Source of the DNA: Kiloniellaceae bacterium
GTDB lineage: Bacteria; Pseudomonadota; Alphaproteobacteria; Kiloniellales; Kiloniellaceae
DNA length: 8,582 nt
Direction of reading: 5' to 3'
NCBI GenBank assembly: GCA_028280915.1
Contig: JANQKX010000624.1
Span: 1 to 8,582 of the forward strand
This document shows, in pieces, positions 1-6,409 of this stretch. The position numbers were made by a program, and so were the translations under genes. Positions within the stretch are counted from its first letter, which is position 1. Every line of letters begins with the position of its first letter. Under the pieces are notes generated by a model. That model did not search any database. It saw only the letters and a program-made list of their open reading frames with translations, and had not been told where the DNA came from.

Positions 1-371
1 AGGGTTTCCGCCTGGCTGCCGTAGTATTCGAAGTACCGAGCCGCGCCGGCGACCTCGCCCCGCGCTTCCCACAAGGGCTTGCCGGCCTCCCGGCACAAAA
101 CGGTCGCAATCTCCTCCTGCCGGGATAGCAGGATCTCGCCGATCTTTTTCACCATGCGGCCGCGCACGACCGGCCGCATGTCCGTCAAAACCCCGGACTC
201 GTGGCAGCCCTTGGCCGCGGCAACGGCCCGGTCCACATCGGCCCCGTCGGCCAGGGCCTGCTCGGCGAGCGGCTCACCGCTGCCCGGGTCTTCCACGGTC
301 AGGCGCCCGGCGCCCCCATCGACCCATTCCCCGCCGATGTAGTTTTGCCAATAGGATTTTATCTCAGGCAT
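1..371 (-). CDS. NAD(P)-dependent aldehyde dehydrogenase, N-terminal part (runs off the window)
   Basis: The reverse strand encodes the first 123 residues of an aldehyde dehydrogenase; the rest, including the catalytic Cys and Glu, lies beyond base 1. Visible family marks are the opening YIGGEWVDG, then V-DPGSGEPLAE, and the segment REAGKPLWEARGEVAGAARYFEYY, whose EAGKPL-EA-GEV core is conserved near the end of the first NAD-binding subdomain. The ATG at 369-371 is chosen because the protein then starts at the usual place for the family and a purine-rich GAGAGGGAG lies just upstream. The start overlaps the end of the Rieske oxygenase gene by 8 bases (ATGCCTGA), which suggests translational coupling. 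By context it would oxidise an aldehyde made in the same pathway: a semialdehyde from transamination or C-N cleavage, or formaldehyde. The exact substrate cannot be told from this fragment. Confidence 0.9.
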   Translation of the reverse strand, partial: MPEIKSYWQNYIGGEWVDGGAGRLTVEDPGSGEPLAEQALADGADVDRAVAAAKGCHESGVLTDMRPVVRGRMVKKIGEILLSRQEEIATVLCREAGKPLWEARGEVAGAARYFEYYGSQAET

Positions 372-1455
372 CCGCTCCCTCTCGCATCCATTGTTGCAGG
401 GCCATGATGGAATGTTCCGAATTCACGCCGCACTTCGGATCGACCACCAGCGGCCCCGGCCGATAGCCCCGACTATGTAGGCCACGCTGCACGGACTCGA
501 CCAGCAAAATATCTTCTTCCACCGTGGTCGCCCGATCCTGCACCGCCAGGCGATGGATGACTTCGGAATCCACCCCGTCGATGGTGTACCAGCCCCGCCA
601 CACATCGCAGGTTTCCACCCCCGTGGACCGCCAGTGATAGGTGTTGAGCACGTTGCCCGGGTAGACCTGGAACGAAAAGGCGGGCCAGAGGAACCAGGAG
701 GAATAATCCCCGGCATGGGCGTTGGCCTCCAGGTCGATGGGATAGCTCATGCGGTCCAGGTTCTGACACTCCGTGGTGTGGCGCAGGCAGTGGCCTTGCG
801 GCCGGATGTCATAGGTTTCCGGTTTGACCACCCCGGTGGCGAAAGTGGGATGGTTCAAAGCGCAGTGATAACATTCGGAATAGTTCTCCACCGAGACCTT
901 CCAATTGCATTTTTCGCTGACCTGAACCCACTCCAGTGGCTTGAGTTGTTCGATATGGGGCACAAAGGCGCCCAGTTCTTCCCGCACGCCGGGGAACCAG
1001 GAATCCATGGGCTCGGCTTGCGGGTCCAGATTGACGAAGATAAAGCCCCAGAAAACCTCGGTCTTCACCTCGGTCAGACAGATGTCCTGACGGGAAAAGC
1101 CGGCCACGGCCTTCAAGTTCGGCCCGGCCCGCAGGCCGCCGGTCAGCTCGTAGGTCCAGGCGTGGTAAGGGCAGACGATGACCTTGCAGTTGCCGCTGCC
1201 CGAGACCAATTCGTGGGCCCGGTGCTGGCAAACGTTATAAAAAGTGCGCAAGACCCCGTCCCGCCCGCGGATACAGAACAGACTCTGCCCGGCAATCTCG
1301 AAAGAGAAATAGTCGCCGGTCCGCTCCACCTGGGATTCATGACCGGCGAACTGCCAGGTTTTGGCAAACAGGCCCTGCTGTTCTTTTTGATAGATGGCCG
1401 GGTCGGTGTAGTAGCGGGCGTCCAAAGAGCGAACCAAGGTATCAGGCGCGTTCAT
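364..1455 (-). CDS. Rieske-type oxygenase alpha subunit, quaternary-ammonium (CntA/GbcA-like) group
   Basis: A 363-residue terminal oxygenase. The Rieske [2Fe-2S] ligands are C76-x-H78 and C95-x2-H98 (CQHRAHE and CPYHAWTY). The catalytic domain has N191-x2-E194-x2-H197-x4-H202, giving the two iron-binding histidines, and D315 (VEEDILLVE) is the likely third iron ligand. Residue 194 is Glu where aromatic-ring dioxygenases have the bridging Asp; carnitine monooxygenase CntA and glycine betaine monooxygenase GbcA also have Glu here. With the C-terminal RGLHSRGYRPGPL segment, this places it with oxygenases of N-methylated quaternary amines rather than aromatics. Predicted role: NAD(P)H- and O2-dependent N-demethylation or C-N cleavage in the cytoplasm. 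A flavin/ferredoxin reductase is required but none is in the window. The start ATG overlaps the regulator stop (ATGA), with GGAGGA 12 bases upstream inside the regulator gene. The family call is firm; substrate is unknown, with carnitine, betaines and stachydrine-like compounds all possible. Confidence 0.9.
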   Translation of the reverse strand: MNAPDTLVRSLDARYYTDPAIYQKEQQGLFAKTWQFAGHESQVERTGDYFSFEIAGQSLFCIRGRDGVLRTFYNVCQHRAHELVSGSGNCKVIVCPYHAWTYELTGGLRAGPNLKAVAGFSRQDICLTEVKTEVFWGFIFVNLDPQAEPMDSWFPGVREELGAFVPHIEQLKPLEWVQVSEKCNWKVSVENYSECYHCALNHPTFATGVVKPETYDIRPQGHCLRHTTECQNLDRMSYPIDLEANAHAGDYSSWFLWPAFSFQVYPGNVLNTYHWRSTGVETCDVWRGWYTIDGVDSEVIHRLAVQDRATTVEEDILLVESVQRGLHSRGYRPGPLVVDPKCGVNSEHSIMALQQWMREGADA

Positions 1456-2375
1456 TTCGGGTTTGATTCCTCCAAATAAATGCCCAAGGCGTGGCGGCGT
1501 TCATGAAAGCGTTCGATATTGGCGATGACATCCGGGCTGGCATCCGCGATGACAAATGCCATGATTGTCTCGAGCAGGGCAACGGTCGCCACCGTCGAGG
1601 GGAAAAACTGCGGCGTGTCGGAATGGACCACAAAACCGTGGTCGCTGCCCACCACCAGCGGCGAGGCCGGGCTGTCGGAAATGCCGATGATGGTAACCCC
1701 TTGCGCCTTGGCGACGGCAAGCGCTTCCACCACCTCGGTCCGGTAGGGTTTGAAGGTCATGGCGAAAAGCACATCGCGGCGATCGGCCCGGGCCAGGTCG
1801 TCCAGCGCATGGCCGCCCTGCCGGGGAATGGCCTCGATGCTGTCCAGGGCCATGCCCGCCAAATAGGCAAAGGACCGGGCCAGGGTGTGATTGATACCCA
1901 CGCCCAAGACATAGGTGCGCCGCGCGGCCACGATCAGATCCGCCGCCGCCTTCACCCGGGCAGCATCGGTGGCGGCAAAGCTGCGTTCGATGTTGCCCAC
2001 GGCGCTGGCCGCCATCTCCGCATAGAGGCCGCCCAGCTTGCCGCCCTTGGACAAGGACTGCAGCCAACGGGCCCGGTCGGGAAAATTGGTCGCCCCGTTG
2101 CGCAGCTCCTCCCGGAAAGGGGCGCGGAAATCATCGTAGCCCTCGAAGCCCAAGGACCGAGCCATGCGCACGAAGGTGTTGGGCTTGACCTGGGCCGCCT
2201 CGGCGATCTCCCGAATGGAGGAGACGCCCACGTCGTTGGGATTCTCCAGCACATAGGCGGCCGCCTTGCGCAACTCGGGCGTCAGCTCGGGCAATTGGGA
2301 GGCAACGCTGTCCAAGACGTCCTGGTGGGGTGATTTCTGCACTTTCTCAGCTCGCTCCAATTCCGTCCGTTCCAC
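1452..2375 (-). CDS. RpiR/MurR-family transcriptional regulator (HTH + SIS domain)
   Basis: A 307-residue regulator. Residues 25-95 form the RpiR-type winged HTH domain (LPELTPELRKAAAYVLENP, then a helix-turn-helix around SSIREIAEAAQVKPNTFVRMARSLGF). Residues 140-275 form a SIS fold (YVLGVGINHTLARSFAYLAG ... GVTIIGISDSPASPL). In classical members the SIS domain binds a phosphosugar, but the Ser-rich phosphate loops are not evident here: GVGINHT replaces G-x-G-x-S and MTFKPYRTEV replaces S-x-S-G-x-T. A non-sugar effector is therefore likely. The start is a GTG at 2375; an upstream ATG is followed at once by a stop. The gene is first in a leftward operon, overlaps the Rieske gene by 4 bases, and faces the demethylase gene across a 112-base AT-rich gap, the usual layout for a local autoregulated controller. 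Whether it represses or activates is not visible. Confidence 0.92.
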   Translation of the reverse strand: MERTELERAEKVQKSPHQDVLDSVASQLPELTPELRKAAAYVLENPNDVGVSSIREIAEAAQVKPNTFVRMARSLGFEGYDDFRAPFREELRNGATNFPDRARWLQSLSKGGKLGGLYAEMAASAVGNIERSFAATDAARVKAAADLIVAARRTYVLGVGINHTLARSFAYLAGMALDSIEAIPRQGGHALDDLARADRRDVLFAMTFKPYRTEVVEALAVAKAQGVTIIGISDSPASPLVVGSDHGFVVHSDTPQFFPSTVATVALLETIMAFVIADASPDVIANIERFHERRHALGIYLEESNPK

Positions 2376-2487
2376 GTCACTTCATTTCGATTGATGGTAC
2401 AAAAATATTTTTCATGATTGACTATTGTACAAATTTTTGATTTTCTGTCCATGAAATTCGTTCCCCCCTGCAGAGGATTTTCATCCG
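2376..2487. promoter_or_regulatory. Divergent promoter/operator region of the amine catabolic locus
   Basis: This 112-base gap between the divergent GTG starts is strikingly AT-rich compared with the flanking genes. It contains GTACAAA twice as a direct repeat, at 2397-2403 and 2427-2433, exactly 30 bases apart and so on roughly the same face of the helix. The second copy lies in the palindrome TTGTACAA (2425-2432), and the first is followed by the palindrome AAAAATATTTTT (2401-2412). Leftward, a possible promoter has -35 TTGTAC (complement of 2427-2432), a 17-base spacer and -10 AATATT (complement of 2404-2409). Rightward, TTGACT (2418-2423) with a 17-base spacer and TTTTCT (2441-2446) is weaker. 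If these are right, the GTACAA repeats overlap both promoters and would suit binding by the RpiR-type regulator. The region is observed; the operator and promoter assignments are inference. Confidence 0.5.
2472..2477 (+). promoter_or_regulatory. Ribosome binding site for the GTG-started demethylase
   Basis: AGAGGA sits 10 bases before the GTG at 2488 and supports that non-ATG start. The protein then has a short leader of about 13 residues before the FAD-binding strand, as expected for a cytoplasmic member of the family. Confidence 0.6.
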
Positions 2488-4944
2488 GTGTCACAAGAAC
2501 CTTCCGCGAAAGTGCCGTCGTCGGCACGGGTCGTGATCATTGGCGGCGGCATCATGGGCTGCGGCCTGGCTTATCACCTTGCCCACGAGGGCTGGACCGA
2601 CGTGGTGGTGCTGGAAAAGGCCGAGCTCACCTCTGGCTCCACCTGGCACGCGACGGGGCAGATCACCCATTCCACATCCAGCTTCGGCCTGGGCCGCTGC
2701 GTGGACTACAACATCGGCCTCTACGCCGGCAAACTGGAGGCGGAGACGGGCCAGTCGGTCACCTGGCATGGCTGCGGCTCCTTCCGTCTGGCCTGTACGG
2801 AAGACGAGATGGACTGGCTGCGCCACACCTTGAGCGTGGGCCGGGCGCTGGGCTTTAACATTGAGCTGGTCGGGCCGGATCGTATCGCCGAGCTGCATCC
2901 CTTCTATAATCTGGAGGGGGTAAAGGGTGCCCTGCACACCCCGGATGACGGCCATGTGGACCCCTCGGGCGTGACCCAGGCCTTGGCCATCGGCGCCCGC
3001 CAGCTGGGCGCCAAGATCATCCGCCGCTGCCGCGCCACCGACGTCACCCAGCTGCCGGACGGCCAGTGGAAAGTCTCCACCGAGCACGGCAGCATCCTTT
3101 GCGAGCACGTGGTCAACGCCGGCGGCACCTATGCCCGGCAGATGGGCGAGTGGAGCGGCCTGCAACTGCCCATGACCTCCATGACCCACCACTACCTGGT
3201 GACCGACACGGTGCCGGAATTCAAGGATCTGGACGTTGAACTGCCAGTGATCCGCGACGACAAGATGGTGTCCGGCTACATCCGCATGGAGCAGAAATCG
3301 GGCCTGATCGGCATCTACGAAAAGGAAAACCCCAATTCGGTGTGGGAGGACCACTGCCCCTGGGAGGCGGAAAACGAGCTTTTCGAGGCCGACTACGACC
3401 GCATCATGCCCTGGCTGGAAAACGCCCTGGACCGCATGCCCCTCTTCGCCGAATTGGGCATCAAGCGGGAGGTGCACGGCGCCATCTCCCATCCCCCGGA
3501 CGGCAACCCGCTGATCGGCCCGGCGCCGGGCGTGAAGAACTATTGGTGCTGCTGCGGCACCCAGATCGGGATCGGCTGGGGCCCGGGGCTGACCCGGGAG
3601 CTGGCCCGCTGGATGGTGCATGGCGCCGCCGATATCTCCATGCGGGAATTCGACCCGCGCCGCTTCGGCGCCTACGCCACCAAGGAGTGGCAAGTGGTCA
3701 AGGCAAAGGAAGATTACTGCCTGCGCCACGAAATCCCCTTCCCCCACTTCAACCGCCTGGCCGGCCGCCCCATCAAGCCCAGTGCGCTTTACGACCGGCT
3801 GAAGGAAAATGGCGCCGTCTTCGAGGAGGTCTATGGCCACGAACGGCCGCGTTGGTTCGCCCGTGAGGGCGTGGCGCAAGAGGACCACTATTCCTTCCGC
3901 CGCAACGTGGTGCACGATGTGGTCGGCGCGGAAGTCAAGGCCGTGCGCGACGGCGTGGGCCTCATGGATATCTCCGCCTTCACCAAGGTGGAAGTGGCCG
4001 GCCCGGACGCCGAAGTCTTCTTGGAGGGTTTAATCGCCAACCGTCTGCCCAAGAAGGTCGGCGGCATCGTGCTGACCCATTTGCTCAACCGCCGGGGCCG
4101 TATTGAGATCGAACTGACCGTTGTGCGTTTGGCCGAAGACCGTTTTTATCTGGTTTGCGCGGCCTTCTTTGAGCAGCGCCTGCTGGATCACCTGAACCAT
4201 CATCACCAGGCCGAGGCCTTCAACGTCATCAACCGCTCCACCGATTGGTCGGCGATTGCCCTGCAAGGCCCCCGCTCCCGGGCGGTATTGGCCGCGACCA
4301 CCGCCGCCGACCTGGACAATGGCTCCTTCCGCTGGCTTTCGGCGCAGGAGATCACCGTGGCCGGCCGATCCATCTGGGCCTTTCGCATGTCCTATGCCGG
4401 CGAGCTGGGCTGGGAGCTGCACGGCCCGCGGGAGCACATGCTGGCGGTCTACGATGCCCTCTGGGCGGCGGGGCAGGCCCATGGGGTCGTCGACTACGGC
4501 TCTTTTGCCATGAACGTCATGCGCATGGAAAAAATGTTCAAGGGCGCCGGCGAGCTCACCAACGAGGTGACCCTGCCGGAAGCGGACGTGATGCGTTTCG
4601 TCAAACTGGACAAAGCCGGCTTCGTCGGCAAGGAGGCCACGCAAAAGAGCCTGGAGAGTACCTTGCCCTGGGTCTGCGCATACCTGGCCATCGAGCCCGA
4701 CGGCAAGGAGGACGGGCACGGCGGCGAGGCGGTGCGGCTCAACGGCCGGGTGGTGGGCTCTACCGCCTCGGTCGCCTACGGCCACAGTGTGGGCAAGATC
4801 CTGGCCTTTGCCTATGTTAAACCCGAGGCCGCCGAGCCCGGCACCGAGCTGGAGGTGATCGTCATGGGTGCACCCCGCCGCGCCGTGGTGCTGGGCGAGG
4901 CCGCCTATGACCCCGAAAACCTCTTGCCCCGGCAAGACGCGTAA
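2488..4944 (+). CDS. FAD-dependent N-methyl amine dehydrogenase with GcvT domain (DMGDH/SARDH family)
   Basis: An 818-residue two-part flavoenzyme. Residues 14-385 are a DAO-type FAD oxidoreductase: dinucleotide motif VVIIGGGIMGCG (16-26), acidic residue E43 ending strand 2, and STWHATG (51-57), where H54 matches the histidine covalently attached to FAD in dimethylglycine dehydrogenase. Residues about 390-460 resemble the FAO_M linker. Residues about 465-720 are a GcvT tetrahydrofolate-binding domain (GLMDISAFTKVEVAGPDA, MSYAGELGWELHGP) and about 725-815 the GcvT C-terminal barrel. Length is typical of the family. Known relatives oxidatively N-demethylate tertiary or secondary amines, passing the C1 unit to tetrahydrofolate as 5,10-methylene-THF. 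Start GTG has AGAGGA upstream. It leads the rightward operon with a class III aminotransferase. Three consecutive cysteines (354-356, YWCCCGTQ) near the FAD region are unusual. Whether it acts as dehydrogenase or oxidase, and on which N-methyl compound, is not resolved. Confidence 0.93.
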   Translation: MSQEPSAKVPSSARVVIIGGGIMGCGLAYHLAHEGWTDVVVLEKAELTSGSTWHATGQITHSTSSFGLGRCVDYNIGLYAGKLEAETGQSVTWHGCGSFRLACTEDEMDWLRHTLSVGRALGFNIELVGPDRIAELHPFYNLEGVKGALHTPDDGHVDPSGVTQALAIGARQLGAKIIRRCRATDVTQLPDGQWKVSTEHGSILCEHVVNAGGTYARQMGEWSGLQLPMTSMTHHYLVTDTVPEFKDLDVELPVIRDDKMVSGYIRMEQKSGLIGIYEKENPNSVWEDHCPWEAENELFEADYDRIMPWLENALDRMPLFAELGIKREVHGAISHPPDGNPLIGPAPGVKNYWCCCGTQIGIGWGPGLTRELARWMVHGAADISMREFDPRRFGAYATKEWQVVKAKEDYCLRHEIPFPHFNRLAGRPIKPSALYDRLKENGAVFEEVYGHERPRWFAREGVAQEDHYSFRRNVVHDVVGAEVKAVRDGVGLMDISAFTKVEVAGPDAEVFLEGLIANRLPKKVGGIVLTHLLNRRGRIEIELTVVRLAEDRFYLVCAAFFEQRLLDHLNHHHQAEAFNVINRSTDWSAIALQGPRSRAVLAATTAADLDNGSFRWLSAQEITVAGRSIWAFRMSYAGELGWELHGPREHMLAVYDALWAAGQAHGVVDYGSFAMNVMRMEKMFKGAGELTNEVTLPEADVMRFVKLDKAGFVGKEATQKSLESTLPWVCAYLAIEPDGKEDGHGGEAVRLNGRVVGSTASVAYGHSVGKILAFAYVKPEAAEPGTELEVIVMGAPRRAVVLGEAAYDPENLLPRQDA

Positions 4945-4988
4945 CCCAGACGTCGAAACGCGCCCTTTGACAAAGGAGCACACCGCAG

Positions 4989-6353
4989 ATGAGCCACGCC
5001 CTGATCGAAGACCACGACCTGAACCACGACCCGGAATGGATTCAAGAGGTCCATGCCAACAACTACATTCAAAGCTGGTCCGTGCAAGGCAGCCGACCCC
5101 GGGTCATCACCGGCGGCGCCGGCAGCTGGTTCTGGGATTCCACCGGCAAGCGCTATCTGGATTTTGAATCTCAACTGGTCAACATGAACCTGGGCCACCA
5201 GCACCCGGGCCTGGTGCAGGCGATCAAAGAGCAAGCCGACAAGCTGTGCTACATCGGCCCGGCCATGGGCAACGAGGCCCGCTCCGAGCTGGCGGCCATG
5301 ATGGCCGAGCTGACGCCGGGCAATCTCACGTCGACCTTTTTCACCACGGGCGGCGCGGCGGCCAATGAAAACGCCATCCGCCTGGCCCGCCACTACACGG
5401 GGCGCAACAAGATTGTCGCCCGCTACCGCTCCTACCACGGGGCCTCGGCCGGGGCCTTGAACTTGACCGGTGACCCCCGGCATCACCTGGGTGACCAGGC
5501 CGGCGCCGGCGTGGTGCGCATTTTGGATCCCTACTGTTATCGCTGCCCGGCGGGCCACCCGGACCCCTGCCCGGTGTGCAGCGGCGGGCCCCACCTGGAA
5601 GAGATTCTCATGTACGCCGATCCCAACACGGTGGCGGCGGTGATCATGGAGCCCATCGTGGGCACCAATGGCTTGATCGTGCCACCGGACGGCTACCTCC
5701 AATCCGTCCGGGAGGTTTGCGACCGCCACGGCATCTTGCTGATCATGGACGAGGTCATGGCCGGTTTCGGGCGCACCGGCAAGTGGTTCGCTTGCGACCA
5801 TTGGAACGTGGTGCCCGACATCCTGACCACCGCCAAGGGCATCAATTCCGGCTATGTGCCCCTAGGCGCCATGACCGTTTCCGAATCCCTCGCCGCTTGG
5901 CTGAAAACCCGCGCCTTTCCCGGCGGCCTGACCTATGCCGGACACCCCTTGGCCTGTGCCACCGGCGTGGCGTCCTTGAAAATCTATCAGGAAGAAAACA
6001 TCGTCGAGCAGGCGGCCGCAAGCGGCGAGATCCTCATGGGCCTGCTGAAGGATCTGGCCGACAAGCACCCCTGCGTGGGCGAGGTGCGCGGCAAGGGCCT
6101 TTTCATTGGCTTGGAGCTGGTCAAGGACCGCCAAAGCCGCGAGCCCCTGGTGCCCTACAACGCCAAGGGCGAAAAAGCCGCGCCCATTCCGGAGATGATG
6201 AAGTTCGCCATGAACGAAGGGCTCTATCTGTCCTTCTTCTCCAACGTCATCCGCTTGACCCCGCCGCTCAACATTGCCCGGGCGGATCTGGAATTCGCTT
6301 GCGAGGTGCTGGACCGCATGCTGGAGATCGGCGACCGGGCCGCGACCGCCTGA
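4989..6353 (+). CDS. Class III PLP-dependent aminotransferase, taurine:2-oxoglutarate-like group
   Basis: A 454-residue fold-type I aminotransferase. The internal-aldimine lysine is K283 (TAKGINSGYVPLG), D254 in IMDEVMAGFGRTGKW binds the pyridine nitrogen, and Y149-H150-G151 (RSYHG) holds the stacking aromatic. R367 (GEVRGKGLF) may handle the 2-oxo acid carboxylate. Segments NMNLGHQHP, VGTNGLIVPPDGYL and FPGGLTYAGHPLACA resemble, from memory, taurine:2-oxoglutarate aminotransferase-like proteins more than GABA or ornithine enzymes; similarity to taurine:pyruvate aminotransferase is weaker. Predicted reaction: transfer of the omega-amino group of an amino acid or aminosulfonate to a 2-oxo acid, leaving an aldehyde. 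An insertion at 183-197 carries C-x2-C-x7-C-x2-C. The start has AAAGGAG (4972-4978) upstream. The gene lies 44 bases after the demethylase in the same direction, so its substrate may be the fully demethylated amine. The family call is firm; the substrate is tentative. Confidence 0.9.
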   Translation: MSHALIEDHDLNHDPEWIQEVHANNYIQSWSVQGSRPRVITGGAGSWFWDSTGKRYLDFESQLVNMNLGHQHPGLVQAIKEQADKLCYIGPAMGNEARSELAAMMAELTPGNLTSTFFTTGGAAANENAIRLARHYTGRNKIVARYRSYHGASAGALNLTGDPRHHLGDQAGAGVVRILDPYCYRCPAGHPDPCPVCSGGPHLEEILMYADPNTVAAVIMEPIVGTNGLIVPPDGYLQSVREVCDRHGILLIMDEVMAGFGRTGKWFACDHWNVVPDILTTAKGINSGYVPLGAMTVSESLAAWLKTRAFPGGLTYAGHPLACATGVASLKIYQEENIVEQAAASGEILMGLLKDLADKHPCVGEVRGKGLFIGLELVKDRQSREPLVPYNAKGEKAAPIPEMMKFAMNEGLYLSFFSNVIRLTPPLNIARADLEFACEVLDRMLEIGDRAATA

Positions 6354-6409
6354 GGGCCGGTTAAAGCGGGTTCGCCTGACCCCCGGGCCGGTTAAAGCGG
6401 ATCCGCCTG
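6354..6409. repeat. 25-base imperfect tandem duplication of the peptidase gene 3' end
   Basis: Two copies at 6354-6378 and 6385-6409, 31 bases apart, match at 23 of 25 positions; the first 16 (GGGCCGGTTAAAGCGG) are identical. The second copy contains the stop codon and last codons of the metallopeptidase gene on the reverse strand. The first copy lies just past that stop and directly follows the aminotransferase stop. It looks like a short local duplication of the gene end. No U-tract terminator is visible in the 38-base gap between the convergent genes. Confidence 0.75.

Noticed and set aside
553..1479. Long plus-strand open frame opposite the Rieske oxygenase
   Set aside because: It is antisense to a gene with full catalytic motifs, resembles no family, and is typical of spurious frames in GC-rich DNA.
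2491..3915. 474-codon reverse-strand open frame inside the demethylase gene
   Set aside because: His/Gly/Ala/Val-rich translation without domain signature, opposite a clear FAD enzyme; a shadow of its codon bias.
4905..5801. 298-codon reverse-strand open frame across the demethylase-aminotransferase junction
   Set aside because: It spans the ribosome site and N-terminus of a well-supported aminotransferase and shows no recognisable domain.
4989..6353. Naming the aminotransferase as taurine:pyruvate aminotransferase (Tpa)
   Set aside because: The N-terminal and central blocks I recall for Tpa differ; resemblance is better to the taurine:2-oxoglutarate-like group, and even that does not fix the substrate.
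6354..6391. Intrinsic terminator between the convergent aminotransferase and metallopeptidase genes
   Set aside because: Only a four-base GGGT/ACCC stem is visible and no run of T on either strand follows it.
6354..6400. Two direct repeats considered as the start of a CRISPR array or an attachment site
   Set aside because: Only two copies 31 bases apart with a 6-9 base gap, no further units, no cas genes, and no integrase; one copy is simply the gene end.
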